A DNA stretch of 64,000 nt from Anaerococcus pacaensis 9403502 (GCA_000308255.3 HG326668.1:101651-165650), one strand, 5' to 3'; counted from the first letter of the stretch, positions 25,853 to 35,145 are shown. Made by a program: numbers and translations. Notes: generated by a model from the letters alone, not told the origin.

Positions 25853-26293
25853 TTACTGTAATTCTAGTACTTCAGGCATTTGAGCTTCGTGGTTATGCTC
25901 AGGTCCTACTACTACTCTAAGTTTCTTAGCCATTTGACGACCAAGTTTGTTGTGTGGTAGCATGCCTACTACTGCATGTTCAACGATTCTTTCTGGGTGT
26001 TTAGCTAACATATCTTGGTAAGATGTGATTTTTAGACCCCCAGTATAACCTGAATATCTCTTGTATTCTTTTTGGTTTGCTTTGTTACCAGTAAGTTTTA
26101 CTTTTTCGGCATTGATTACGATTACATAGTCTCCAGTATCTTGGTTTGGAGTAAATGTAGGTTTGTGTTTTCCTCTTAAGATTGCTGCAACTTGGCTAGC
26201 TAGACGACCTAGCACCACATCCTCAGCATCCACGACATACCATTTACGTTCGATGTCTGCTGGTCTTGCAGAATAAGTTTTTTGATATTTCAT
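25853..26293 (-). CDS. rplM: 50S ribosomal protein L13
   Basis: Ribosomal protein uL13, 146 residues. Start at 26293 ([11 protein letters not shown]) with AGGAGG upstream; an in-frame codon at 26326 is upstream of the ribosome site. Conserved segments are [36 protein letters not shown] and [15 protein letters not shown]. The gene is preceded by its own promoter and a structured leader. Confidence 0.99.
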   Translation of the reverse strand: MKYQKTYSARPADIERKWYVVDAEDVVLGRLASQVAAILRGKHKPTFTPNQDTGDYVIVINAEKVKLTGNKANQKEYKRYSGYTGGLKITSYQDMLAKHPERIVEHAVVGMLPHNKLGRQMAKKLRVVVGPEHNHEAQMPEVLELQ

Positions 26294-26446
26294 CAATATT
26301 CCTCCTATAAAATTTTCGCCTATCATATTTAGACACCGCGGCTGATAGGTGGCGGCTGTACTCGTCCTGACATTTGTTTTTAAAATCGCTATTCAGGATG
26401 CGCGATTTGATCCGAAAGTTTCATAAAAGAAACTTATGACTCGAAT
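26294..26446 (-). promoter_or_regulatory. Structured 5' leader of rplM-rpsI, candidate L13 leader
   Basis: About 150 nt lie between the predicted start site and rplM. The leader can form GCCACCTATCA paired with TGATAGGC just before the ribosome site; the CACC in it can alternatively pair with GGTG, and an AAGTTTC/GAAACTT hairpin lies near the 5' end. Firmicutes rplM operons often have an autoregulatory L13 leader RNA. I assign the class from position, not from a verified consensus match. Confidence 0.5.
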
Positions 26447-26452
26447 GGATAT

Positions 26453-26481
26453 ATATTACTACAAATTATAGGCCTTGTCAA
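26453..26481 (-). promoter_or_regulatory. Promoter of rplM-rpsI
   Basis: On the minus strand TTGACA (26476-26481), 17-base spacer, TAATAT (26453-26458), immediately downstream of the potC stop. Confidence 0.85.
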
Positions 26482-26483
26482 GC

Positions 26484-27278
26484 TTAACTTGGCATAAAAG
26501 TATGAGTTTCTCCCTTGCCCATAATTGCCTTTCTATTTGATAAAAATAGAAAGATAAATACTACTACAAATATGATTGTAGATAAGGCATTTATCGATGG
26601 GTTGATGCCACGGCGGGCCATCGAATATATGGTCATAGACAGGTTTGACACGCCATTGCCTGTGGTGAAGTAGCTTATGGCAAAGTCATCTATACTTAGG
26701 GTAAAGGATATGAGGGCGCCTGAAAATATAGCTCCCTTGATATTTGGGAGCACTACTTTTGTAAGCGCCTCCCAAGGGCTAGCCCCAAGGTCCATAGCAG
26801 CTTCTATGATATTTCTATCCATCATTTCAACTGCAGGTAGGACTGAGAGTACTACGTAAGGTATACAAAACATGATATGAGATAAGATCATGGTTGTATA
26901 GCCAAGGTCCATTCTTAAAAATCCATAAAGGCCCATAAGCGATATAGCGGTGATGATATCTGGATTTAGGACTGGCAGGTAGTTAACATTTAAAATCATA
27001 CTTCTCTTTCTGCCCCTAAGCTCAGATATACCAATAGCAGATATAGTTCCAATGATAGTTGCGACAATTGTAGCTACCACACCTACTATAAGGGTAGTTC
27101 TAACGGCACTGATAATCTCTGGATTTTGGAAAAGCTCGACATACCAATCAAGAGTAAAACCAACCCACTTACCGCGAAGCTTACTATCATTGAAGGAGAA
27201 GACCATCATGACAACTATTGGCGCATAAAGAAATATAAAAATTAGAGCTGTATAAATTTTTTCTAAAAACCTTCTCAA
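26484..27278 (-). CDS. potC: Spermidine/putrescine ABC transporter permease PotC
   Basis: Second permease of the polyamine importer, 264 residues, about six membrane helices. The N-terminus AALIFIFLYAPI-like segment (here YTALIFIFLYAPIVVMM) and the EAA loop EAAMDLGASPWEALTKVVLPNI near residue 170 are typical of PotC. The start is TTG at 27278, which overlaps the potB stop as TTGA; AGGAGAG stands upstream. Last gene of potDABC; no terminator separates it from the rplM promoter. Confidence 0.93.
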   Translation of the reverse strand: MRRFLEKIYTALIFIFLYAPIVVMMVFSFNDSKLRGKWVGFTLDWYVELFQNPEIISAVRTTLIVGVVATIVATIIGTISAIGISELRGRKRSMILNVNYLPVLNPDIITAISLMGLYGFLRMDLGYTTMILSHIMFCIPYVVLSVLPAVEMMDRNIIEAAMDLGASPWEALTKVVLPNIKGAIFSGALISFTLSIDDFAISYFTTGNGVSNLSMTIYSMARRGINPSINALSTIIFVVVFIFLFLSNRKAIMGKGETHTFMPS

Positions 27279-28099
27279 AACATCTCTCCTTCTATATCTC
27301 TACCAAAGCGGCGTTGAAGCCCTAGTGCTATAAATAGGATAACCATCAGAATAATAGCCGCAGCTGAACCAAAGCCCCAGTTGCCGGTAAAGGTAAATTG
27401 TTGGTCGATTAGGTTACCTATCATATATACCTTTTGGCCACCAAGCAGGTTTGATACGACAAATGTTGAAATCGCTGGTATAAATACCATGATTATCCCT
27501 GTATAAACTCCCGGCATAGAAAGTGGCAGCATGACTTTGGTAAATATCTCTTTTTTGCTTGCCCCTAGATCTAGGCCTGCTTCGATTAGATTTGGGTCAA
27601 TTTTCTTTAGGGCATTATAAATTTGTATTACCATAAAAGGTAAGAATTCATATACCATACCAACTATAACAGCAGCTGGTGTATACATTATATTAAGCGG
27701 GCCGATGTTAAAGATTCCTAAAAACCTATTTAAAAGCCCATTGCGGCCAAGCAAGGTAATCCATCCATAAGTCCTAAGTAGTAAGTTAATCCACATAGGC
27801 ATGATAAAAATAAAAAGCATGATTTGAGCTGTACGATCATCCTTTTTGCTCATGATATAACTAATAGGATAGCCAATGATAAGACAAAATATGGTAGTAG
27901 CTATGGCTATAGCTAAACTCACTCCCAGCATCTTTAAGTATAGTGGGCTAAAGAATCTGGCGTAGTTTGCTAAAGAAAAGTCGAAGTTTTCAAAGGCTAT
28001 TGACCCCGACCCATTAAATGAATATAGAAGGATTAAGATTAGTGGAAGTATGATAAATACAGCCGCCCAAGCTATATAGATATTGGTGTATTTTTTCAT
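27275..28099 (-). CDS. potB: Spermidine/putrescine ABC transporter permease PotB
   Basis: First permease of the polyamine importer, 274 residues, six predicted membrane helices. Visible features are the PotB-like FIMPMWINLLLRTYGWITLLGRNGLLN region near residue 100 and the EAA loop EAGLDLGASKKEIFTKVMLPLSMPG near 180. Its ATG overlaps the potA stop as ATGA, and its end overlaps potC by 4 bp. Confidence 0.93.
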   Translation of the reverse strand: MKKYTNIYIAWAAVFIILPLILILLYSFNGSGSIAFENFDFSLANYARFFSPLYLKMLGVSLAIAIATTIFCLIIGYPISYIMSKKDDRTAQIMLFIFIMPMWINLLLRTYGWITLLGRNGLLNRFLGIFNIGPLNIMYTPAAVIVGMVYEFLPFMVIQIYNALKKIDPNLIEAGLDLGASKKEIFTKVMLPLSMPGVYTGIIMVFIPAISTFVVSNLLGGQKVYMIGNLIDQQFTFTGNWGFGSAAAIILMVILFIALGLQRRFGRDIEGEMF

Positions 28100-29160
28100 A
28101 TATCTTCCCCTTCTTGCTCATAAGACTGGCTTCTAATTCTTTTATTCATTACGTGGATAGCATCTGGTTCGATATCTACTGCCACATGGCTGCCCACTTT
28201 TACATAGTCTGGGTGATGGACATTGATAGTAAAGTCCTTGCCAGTTACTTCGATATCGTAATAATTACCTTTAAACATAATATGGGTAATCTCACCTCCA
28301 AGACTCGCCTCATCTGTAAGGTATAGATATTCTGGTCTAAGCATTACATCCACTTCCTTGCCAGGCTCTACCTTATCTACACAAAGGAAGTCGTGGCCTA
28401 GGAAACATACTTTAGATGGGCCTACCATCTTGCCTGGAAAGATATTTGAATCGCCTAAGAAATTTGCTACAAAGGCATTGACTGGTTCTTCGTAGATAAA
28501 CTGCGGAGTACCAAATTGCTCTATAACTCCTTTATTCATCACGGCGATCTTATCAGACATTGATAGGGCTTCTTCTTGGTCGTGGGTGACATAGATAAAG
28601 GTTATACCAACTTCCTGTTGGATATTCTTAAGCTCTAGCTGCATGCGCTTACGTAGCTTTAAGTCTAAGGCTCCGAGCGGTTCATCAAAGAGGATGATTT
28701 CTGGTTCATTTACTAGAGCACGAGCTATAGCCACCCTTTGTCTTTGACCACCAGAAAGCTTAGCTATTGGTCTTTTATTATAATTTGCCAAATCCACTAG
28801 TTCAAGGGCCCTACATACTTTTCTTTTGATTTCATCTTCGCTTTTCTTTTTTAGTCTAAGACCAAAAGCCACATTTTCGTATACATTTAAATGTGGAAAT
28901 AGCGCATAGTTTTGAAAAACAGTATTGATATTGCGTTCATTTGGAGGAAGCTTAGATATTTCTTTTCCATCAAATATTACTTCTCCTGTATCTGGGTTTT
29001 CAAATCCACCTATGATTCTAAGAGTAGTAGTCTTACCACATCCAGAAGGTCCAATCAATGTCAGGAATTCTCCCCTTTCTACATCTAGGTTTATATCATT
29101 TAGTATTTGTTTTTCATCATAGTATTTATTTATATTTCTAAGATTTAATACGTTTTCCAT
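28096..29160 (-). CDS. potA: Spermidine/putrescine ABC transporter ATP-binding protein PotA
   Basis: ATPase of the polyamine importer, 354 residues. Walker A GPSGCGKTT near residue 39, Q-loop TVFQNYALFPHLNVYEN, signature [15 protein letters not shown], Walker B IILFDEPLGALD, H-loop YVTHDQEEAL. A C-terminal TOBE/OB domain (about 245-340) is typical of the CUT1/MOI class. It starts eight bases after potD and overlaps potB. Confidence 0.94.
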   Translation of the reverse strand: MENVLNLRNINKYYDEKQILNDINLDVERGEFLTLIGPSGCGKTTTLRIIGGFENPDTGEVIFDGKEISKLPPNERNINTVFQNYALFPHLNVYENVAFGLRLKKKSEDEIKRKVCRALELVDLANYNKRPIAKLSGGQRQRVAIARALVNEPEIILFDEPLGALDLKLRKRMQLELKNIQQEVGITFIYVTHDQEEALSMSDKIAVMNKGVIEQFGTPQFIYEEPVNAFVANFLGDSNIFPGKMVGPSKVCFLGHDFLCVDKVEPGKEVDVMLRPEYLYLTDEASLGGEITHIMFKGNYYDIEVTGKDFTINVHHPDYVKVGSHVAVDIEPDAIHVMNKRIRSQSYEQEGEDI

Positions 29161-29168
29161 ATATACTC

Positions 29169-30200
29169 CTAATATGAAGCCAGGACACTCACCCAGGCAT
29201 CGTTGTAGACTTCCATGTAGTCTTCTAGGTCTGTAAACATTTCGATTGGTGGCAGGGTTGCTGGGTCTGGATAAGCCTCATAAGAATTTGCTATCTCATC
29301 AGATAGCTTCTCCCTGACTCCCTCTACAGGAGAAGTAAAGCCATACATCCACTCAGCATTAGCTGCAGATATTTCTGGGTCTGTGAAATAGTTTATGAAA
29401 ATTTCAGCATTTTCCTTATTTTTAGCACCCTTTGGTATGACGAATGAATCTACTTGAAGATTGCCCCCTTCTTTAGGGATAATGTATTTGATATTTGGAT
29501 TTTCATCACTCATCAGAAGCGCATCACCAGAATACATCACAGTCATTGCTGCATCGCCTTGGACAACTACATCGCGGGCCTCATCTGTTAGATAAGCATA
29601 GACAAGTGGCTTTTGTTTTATAAGCTCCTCTGTGGCTTCATTTATCTCATCCATATTAGTTGTATTTATAGAATAGCCTAGCTTTTGTAGGGCAACTGAC
29701 ATTGATAATCTAGGCAGGTCATACATTATTATTTCATCGGCGTATTTAGGATCCCAGAGGTCAGCCCATGATGTGATTTCTTCATCTACTAAGTCAGTAT
29801 TGTAAGCTATACCAAAAGAAGATGTGAAATAGGGCACTGTGTATTTGTTTTCCGGGTCAAAGTCTAAATTTTTGTATTCATCCATTATGTACTTGTAATT
29901 TGGGATGTTGTCATAATTTAGCTCTTCTAGCATGTCGTATTTGACCATCTTCTCTACCATATAATCCATTGGTACTACCACATCGTAGTTGTTGGCTGAT
30001 TGGGTGAGCTTTACAAACATCTCTTCATCAGATTGAAAAAGCTCATAGATGACATCAATGCCCGTATCTTCTTCAAATTGAGCAACAAGATCCATATCCA
30101 TATATTCGCCGGCATTGTAGACAACAACTTGATTGGCATCTTTAGATGAACAGGCTGTTAAAAACAAGCTTAACACTAGTAATATTAATTTCTTTTTCAT
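29169..30200 (-). CDS. potD: Spermidine/putrescine-binding lipoprotein PotD
   Basis: Solute-binding lipoprotein of the polyamine importer, 343 residues. The signal peptide ends in the lipobox LTAC at about residue 17. The mature protein begins with VVVYNAGEYMDMDLVAQFEEDTGIDVIYELF, and SADLW-like and YTVPYFTSSFGIAYN motifs mark the PotD/PotF fold. GAGGAGAG precedes the ATG. First gene of the operon, behind a consensus promoter, a long structured leader and a terminator, so expression is probably attenuated. Confidence 0.94.
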   Translation of the reverse strand: MKKKLILLVLSLFLTACSSKDANQVVVYNAGEYMDMDLVAQFEEDTGIDVIYELFQSDEEMFVKLTQSANNYDVVVPMDYMVEKMVKYDMLEELNYDNIPNYKYIMDEYKNLDFDPENKYTVPYFTSSFGIAYNTDLVDEEITSWADLWDPKYADEIIMYDLPRLSMSVALQKLGYSINTTNMDEINEATEELIKQKPLVYAYLTDEARDVVVQGDAAMTVMYSGDALLMSDENPNIKYIIPKEGGNLQVDSFVIPKGAKNKENAEIFINYFTDPEISAANAEWMYGFTSPVEGVREKLSDEIANSYEAYPDPATLPPIEMFTDLEDYMEVYNDAWVSVLASY

Positions 30201-30452
30201 TGACTCTCCTCTTTAAAAATAGACAAAAAAATTCCTTGCACATTTATGAACAAGGATTTTATTTTCACACCTATTTACTCATTATTTAAATCCGCTAGGT
30301 ATGAATTTTATGATCTGGATTTGGCAATTTGCCCCCTATGATTGAAAGTTTCTGTCATATAAATGAGTCTAAAGTATGACAAAATGTGAGTTTCCCCACC
30401 AGTTCTTGCCCCATAGGTGTTCTTAATGTTTATATTAGTCTATTATGTTGTC
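30201..30452 (-). promoter_or_regulatory. Unrecognised structured leader of potD with attenuator layout (candidate riboswitch)
   Basis: About 250 nt of untranslated leader. Visible pairings on the minus strand: CCTATG (30412-30417) with CATAGG (30335-30340) closing a junction; inside it a GTGGG-GAAA-CTCAC hairpin and a TGTCATA/TATGACA hairpin. Downstream, AAATCC (30317-30322) can pair with GGATTT (30288-30293), and the same GGATTT can instead pair with AAATCC (30254-30259), which is part of the terminator stem. That is a classic three-element switch. It matches no riboswitch class I know. Confidence 0.65.
30224..30260 (-). terminator. Attenuator-type terminator in the potD leader
   Basis: On the minus strand AATCCTTG (30251-30258) pairs with CAAGGAAT (30231-30238), followed by a run of seven U (30224-30230). 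It lies about 25 bases before the potD start codon, within the transcript. Confidence 0.85.
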
Positions 30453-30458
30453 GTGTTA

Positions 30459-30487
30459 ATTATAAGTTTAATACACTAAATTGTCAA
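30459..30487 (-). promoter_or_regulatory. Consensus promoter of the potDABC operon
   Basis: On the minus strand TTGACA (30482-30487), 17-base spacer, TATAAT (30459-30464). It lies in the gap after tenA, and the predicted start is near 30452. Confidence 0.9.
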
Positions 30488-30502
30488 ACATATATTTTTA
30501 AA

Positions 30503-31171
30503 CTAAAAGATGTCTCCTTCGTTGTAGACCATATCCCAGAATTTAAGCTCATAAGTAAGGCAAGACCTAAATAGTTCGAGTAAACTTTCTCTCTTACTAG
30601 CTGATAAGTTTTGTCCTATTTTATTGATCTCATCTAGAGCATCGTATATATAATCGAGCCACCTGCTATTTAGGTAGCCCTTAATAAGGTCGCCGTAGAG
30701 GTCATTTTCTATAGCCTCTGGATATCTTTCGTTTAGCTTTTTAAAAATCTCTACATAAGACCAATCACAGGCCATGAGTATTATCAAAATCTCTTCATAA
30801 CCACCCACTAGAGCTTGGGATAACCTAAAGTTTGAATATGACCTGTTGGTTAGATTAGGTCTTTTCTCATCTATACGGTTTATGTCACATCCAAAGTCCT
30901 GCATTAGATTTTTATGAATATCCATTTCATAATTTATACATTGATTTAAGAGATCTGTGTATTTTTTTATAATTTTCTTATCACTAGTTTTTGTGATGGC
31001 CACGGCAAATATTTTGACATTTTCCCATAGATACTGGTAGTCTTCTGCTAGATAATATCTAAATTTTTCTATCGGAAGTGTGCCTGTGGCAAGACCAGTG
31101 ATAAATGGATGTTTGTATAAAGCATCCCATATATCAATAGTTTCCGCATAAAGATAATCGACAAATTCCAT
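30503..31171 (-). CDS. tenA: Aminopyrimidine aminohydrolase TenA (thiaminase II family)
   Basis: Salvages thiamine breakdown products by hydrolysing aminomethyl-pyrimidine to HMP; 222 residues, all-helical haem-oxygenase-like fold. Family residues are visible in HPFITGLATGTLP, the FRYYLAEDYQYL helix, LMACDWSYVEI with the catalytic cysteine, and LTYELKFWDMVY with the C-terminal catalytic glutamate. It follows thiD by five bases, forming a pyrimidine-salvage pair that complements the TPP-controlled precursor importer. Confidence 0.94.
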   Translation of the reverse strand: MEFVDYLYAETIDIWDALYKHPFITGLATGTLPIEKFRYYLAEDYQYLWENVKIFAVAITKTSDKKIIKKYTDLLNQCINYEMDIHKNLMQDFGCDINRIDEKRPNLTNRSYSNFRLSQALVGGYEEILIILMACDWSYVEIFKKLNERYPEAIENDLYGDLIKGYLNSRWLDYIYDALDEINKIGQNLSASKRESLLELFRSCLTYELKFWDMVYNEGDIF

Positions 31172-31176
31172 AGCTA

Positions 31177-31974
31177 TTAACTTTTATATTCATCCTTTAT
31201 GTCAAAGGCGTGGTTCATAGGGCCAGATCCTTTCCCAAGGTTTAGGCCATCTCTTAGGGCACCTTCAAGATATTTTTTCGCTAGCCTTACTGCTTCTTCG
31301 AGATCTTCTCCCTTGGCAAGATTTGCTGCTATAGCAGATGATAAAGTACAGCCTGTACCATGGGTATTTGGATTATCTATCCTCTCACCCTTAATCCATA
31401 CGCCCGAACCATTACTATAAAGATAGTCATTAGCATCATTTATAGCATGACCACCCTTAAGCAGGACCGCTACGCTAAATTCATCCGCTATGCACTTAGC
31501 TGCTGCTTGCATAGTATCATCATCTGTTATCTTCCCATCAACTAATATTTCTGCTTCTGGTATATTTGGTGTGATGATACTAGCTAGAGGGATGAGTTCT
31601 GATTTAAGACTTGCTATAGCATCATCTTTTAATAATTTTGCCCCACTTGTAGCTACCATGACTGGGTCGAGTACTATATTTTTAGCTTTATATTCACTAA
31701 GCTTTTCTGATATTACTTTAATGAGTTCCTTATCAGATACCATGCCAATCTTAACCGCATCTGGATATATATCTGTAAATACTGCATCAATTTGAGCTGC
31801 TAAAAAGTCTGGACTCACATCCATGATATCTGTAACCCCTGTTGTATTTTGGGCGGTAAGGGCTGCTATGGCTGATGTCGCAAATACCCCATTTAAGGTC
31901 ATCGTCTTGATATCAGCTTGGATACCTGCTCCACCTGATGAGTCACTACCTGCTATTGTAAGTGCTGTTTTCAT
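31177..31974 (-). CDS. thiD: Hydroxymethylpyrimidine/phosphomethylpyrimidine kinase ThiD
   Basis: Phosphorylates HMP to HMP-P and then HMP-PP for thiamine synthesis; 265 residues, ribokinase fold. The signatures are IAGSDSSGGAGIQADIKTM at the N-terminus, LDPVMVATSGAKLL in the middle, LLKGGHA and NTHGTGCTLSSAIAANLAKG with the catalytic Cys/anion-hole motif. A MITE-like repeat sits only about 22 bases upstream of the ATG and would separate the gene from any older promoter or riboswitch; none is visible here. Confidence 0.97.
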   Translation of the reverse strand: MKTALTIAGSDSSGGAGIQADIKTMTLNGVFATSAIAALTAQNTTGVTDIMDVSPDFLAAQIDAVFTDIYPDAVKIGMVSDKELIKVISEKLSEYKAKNIVLDPVMVATSGAKLLKDDAIASLKSELIPLASIITPNIPEAEILVDGKITDDDTMQAAAKCIADEFSVAVLLKGGHAINDANDYLYSNGSGVWIKGERIDNPNTHGTGCTLSSAIAANLAKGEDLEEAVRLAKKYLEGALRDGLNLGKGSGPMNHAFDIKDEYKS

Positions 31975-31996
31975 TTTATCTCCTTTGTATTTTAAA

Positions 31997-32199
31997 AAGG
32001 GGCTGTTGCAAAATAGATAAATTGTTCCAATATCATTCGAGCACCCTCTCAGAAAAGTGTCTCAGTTCGCCGACGGGCTAAAAGCCTCCATGAGCCGGCG
32101 GGCTTAGCCTCCATGAGCCGGCGGGCTTAATGTCAAACTTTCTGCGAGTGCACTCTAATGATGGAACAATGATTATCTATTGATTTGCAACAACCCCTT
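31997..32199. repeat. MITE-like inverted-repeat element, copy 1
   Basis: About 200 bp, ended by imperfect inverted repeats AAGGGGCTGTTGCAAA (left) and AAGGGGTTGTTGCAAATC (right, complement). The similarity of the two arms continues inward through TTGTTCC, TCATT and GAG..CAGAAA, so the whole element can fold into one long hairpin. The centre holds GAGCCGGCGGGCTTA twice in tandem. Noncoding. The same element recurs at 63693-63870, there with a single centre unit. Confidence 0.85.
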
Positions 32200-32251
32200 G
32201 TCGAGTGCATCTTATATCTTTAGTCTAAAAGATATAAAGGCCTATGTCAAT

Positions 32252-33712
32252 TTATTTGTTTTTGAGGTTTTTATAAGTGGTAGGTGATAGTAGTAGTATC
32301 ATCGGATATAGTTCTAATCTTCCAAATAGCATAGCCAGTGTCAAAGTAAACTTCGATAAGGCGCTCATTCCTGCATAGGACTCCACAGGACCGAACTCTC
32401 CAATACTTGGGCCTATGTTATTTATCGTAGCTGCAACGGCAGTAAATGCTGTTTCCAGGTCATTGGTATCTATTGTTACAATCACCATAAATACTATAAA
32501 TAAAATTATATAGAGAATGAAGTATTTACTGGTAGCATCCTCTACATCGTGGTCTACTCTTTTGCCATCAAGTTTATTCACAGTAACCCTAAGTGGGTTT
32601 ATAGAGCTCTTGACTTGATTTAGAGCAGATTTAAAGAGCATGATGATCCTTGAAACCTTAAGTCCTCCCGCAGTAGAGCCTGCAGAACCTCCAATAAACA
32701 TCAAGAGTATGAGGATATATCTAGAAAATAATGGCCACTGGCCAAAGTCTGCCGATACATATCCTGTGGTGGTTATAATCGATGATACGGTAAAAAATGA
32801 ATTGGCTGCAGTATAAGATAAGCTATCGTACATTGGCCATATATTTATAAATATCAAAAGGCTAGCTACAAATATTATTAAAATATAGGTGGCTAATTCC
32901 TCTGATTTAAAACTTTCCTTTATCGATTTAAATATAGCATAATAATATAGGTTGAAGTTTACACCAAATAATAGCATTGCAACCCCTAGGACTATTTCTA
33001 TATATCTAGAGTCATAGTAGGCAACAGACATACCTGTATTGGCAAAACCGCCAGTTCCAGCTGTTCCCATTGCAAAGATTACACTATCAAATAAATTCAT
33101 CCCACCAAATAATAAAAATATCGTAGTGATAACAGTCATAGCTAAATATATAGCATATAGCATTCTCGCTGTTTGGCTAAGTTTTGGGGTTATTTTCCCA
33201 AAGGTAGGACCTGGTACTTCTGCTTTCATAATATTAGATGATTCCCTATTGGCTTGCGGTAGGATTGCTAGGGTAAAAACTAGTATACCCATACCACCTA
33301 TAAGATGGGAGAAGCTTCTCCAAAATATAATCGAATGTGGCAAAGCCTCAATATTTGTAGCTACACTTGCCCCACAAGTTGTAAAACCACTAGCCATTTC
33401 AAAGAAAGCATCTAGAAATGTAGGATAATTGCTAGGTGTCATGTAAAGAGGTATGGCCCCAATTAATGAATAAAGTAGCCAACAAAATGCTGTAGTAAAC
33501 ATAGCCTCGCGTGTAAAAATACGACCCTTATCACTGCTTAGTTTTACTAATATACTACCTAATATTAGAGATATCCCTATAGGGATTATAAAATTTATAT
33601 AACTACTAAAGCCCTCTCTATATAGGATCCCTACCAGAAGTGGAATCATCATTAATGCTGATAAAACTTGGAGCAATCTACCTATCGAATAGTTAATAAT
33701 TTTTAAATTCAT
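32252..33712 (-). CDS. trkH: TrkH family potassium uptake protein, copy 1
   Basis: Membrane ion-conducting subunit of a Trk/Ktr K+ transporter, 486 residues with about ten membrane helices. The four pore loops are visible around the conserved glycines: SGFTTCGAS, GTAGTGGFANTG, SSIITTTGYVSADFG and ATINNIGPSIG. The KVSRIIMLFKSALNQVK stretch after GSAGSTAGGLK is also typical. It follows trkA copy 1 by three bases. It is paralogous to the trkH at 35146-36585. Confidence 0.93.
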   Translation of the reverse strand: MNLKIINYSIGRLLQVLSALMMIPLLVGILYREGFSSYINFIIPIGISLILGSILVKLSSDKGRIFTREAMFTTAFCWLLYSLIGAIPLYMTPSNYPTFLDAFFEMASGFTTCGASVATNIEALPHSIIFWRSFSHLIGGMGILVFTLAILPQANRESSNIMKAEVPGPTFGKITPKLSQTARMLYAIYLAMTVITTIFLLFGGMNLFDSVIFAMGTAGTGGFANTGMSVAYYDSRYIEIVLGVAMLLFGVNFNLYYYAIFKSIKESFKSEELATYILIIFVASLLIFINIWPMYDSLSYTAANSFFTVSSIITTTGYVSADFGQWPLFSRYILILLMFIGGSAGSTAGGLKVSRIIMLFKSALNQVKSSINPLRVTVNKLDGKRVDHDVEDATSKYFILYIILFIVFMVIVTIDTNDLETAFTAVAATINNIGPSIGEFGPVESYAGMSALSKFTLTLAMLFGRLELYPMILLLSPTTYKNLKNK

Positions 33713-33715
33713 TTA

Positions 33716-35086
33716 TCACTCCAAAATATCATCAATTTCTTTAAAGTTCTTGCTTTTGGTAATTACAAGGACCCTATCTCCCATTTTTATAACCGAATTA
33801 CCATTAGCTATTTCTAATTCATTGTCAAAGCCTCTATGGTCAATAGCTGCTACGAGTGTATCTTCTTTGATTTTGAGGTCTTTAAGCTCAGTATCAAATA
33901 TTTTCGAGTTCTCACTTACCTCAAATTCTAGAATCTCAACTTGGTCATCTTCTATCCTGTAAAGGTTGTTTAGTAAGGATACATCGCGAGCCGCATCCTT
34001 GCTTCTGATTAATCTATATATATAATGGCTGGCTGCAGATTTTGGTGTAAATGTAGCATCTATATCGAGGATTCCAGTTATTTTAAGTAGATTTGTCCTA
34101 TTTACCTTAGCTATATTTTTCCTGATTCCGTATCTTTCTGCCATAAGGGCAATAAGTATATTTTCTTCATCTATACCGGTAAGGGCTATGACCGAGTCGA
34201 AACTATCTATGCGGACCTCATCTAAGATATCAGGATCTGACCCGTCTGCATTTATGACGACAGCAGCTGGAAAAGTATCTTGGATGTCTAAGGCCTTTTG
34301 CTTGTCTATTTCAATTATGGTTACATTAAACTTACGCTCCAAAAGCAGGGCTGTTAGCTGATATGCTGTGGCTGACGCGCCTATTATTAGGACATCTTGG
34401 ATACGAATATTTTCAGGTATCTCGGCCTTATAAAAACTATCTACCCTGTCCTTAGTACCAAATACATATATCTTATGGCCTGCTTCTATCCTAAAGTTCC
34501 CCTTTGGTATTACAACAGTGCCGTGATTATTTACTACACCAATAAGGACTCCAAATTCTTTAAGATAGCCATAGTTATCGCGAAGGCTAGAGCCTATTAG
34601 TGGAGATGATTCTCCCACTACTACCTCTATCATCATCGCCCTATCTTCTAGGAATGTTTCTACATTTCTAGCATGCGAATATTTGATAGACCTTTGGATT
34701 TCTTTAGCTGCTAGGTACTCTGGATTTATTACAAGATTTGCATTTGTAATATCTTTCACTAGCTGATGGTTGTTTAAGTATTTAGGGTCTCTAAGTCTTA
34801 TTATGATATTATCCGCACCAAGAGATCTAGCTATAGCAGATGAGAGTAAGTTTACATCATCGCTCATGGTGAGGGCTATGAAAAGGTCTGACGAACCAGC
34901 ATCAGCTTCCCTTAATATCTCAGTGTCAGTCCCATCTCCAACTATGGCCATCACATCATTCTTTTCTAATAATTTATTTATGATATCCTTATCTTTATCG
35001 ATTACTAGGATATCGTGTTTTTCTAAAGATAATTGGCTGGTTAGGTATGAACCTACTTTACCAGCTCCTACAATTACGATTTTCAT
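33716..35086 (-). CDS. trkA: Trk system potassium transporter TrkA, copy 1
   Basis: Cytoplasmic regulatory subunit, 456 residues, two RCK_N-RCK_C modules in tandem. Each half begins with a nucleotide-binding motif: IVGAGKVGSYL at residue 3 and LIIGASATAYQLT near 230. The second lacks the full GxGxxG consensus. The gene has AGGAGG before its ATG and lies 59 bases after trkH copy 2. Paralogous to the trkA at 36582-37952. Confidence 0.93.
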   Translation of the reverse strand: MKIVIVGAGKVGSYLTSQLSLEKHDILVIDKDKDIINKLLEKNDVMAIVGDGTDTEILREADAGSSDLFIALTMSDDVNLLSSAIARSLGADNIIIRLRDPKYLNNHQLVKDITNANLVINPEYLAAKEIQRSIKYSHARNVETFLEDRAMMIEVVVGESSPLIGSSLRDNYGYLKEFGVLIGVVNNHGTVVIPKGNFRIEAGHKIYVFGTKDRVDSFYKAEIPENIRIQDVLIIGASATAYQLTALLLERKFNVTIIEIDKQKALDIQDTFPAAVVINADGSDPDILDEVRIDSFDSVIALTGIDEENILIALMAERYGIRKNIAKVNRTNLLKITGILDIDATFTPKSAASHYIYRLIRSKDAARDVSLLNNLYRIEDDQVEILEFEVSENSKIFDTELKDLKIKEDTLVAAIDHRGFDNELEIANGNSVIKMGDRVLVITKSKNFKEIDDILE

Positions 35087-35145
35087 AATTCCTCCTAGGT
35101 CTTTTTAGTATAGCACCAAGAGTTTAGATTTCAAAATTTTTAAAA

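Noticed and set aside
31997..32199. Possible small RNA gene or riboswitch upstream of thiD
   Set aside because: The same sequence recurs at 63693-63870 in another context with transposon-like ends, so a mobile repeat is the better reading. I also looked here for a TPP aptamer and found none.
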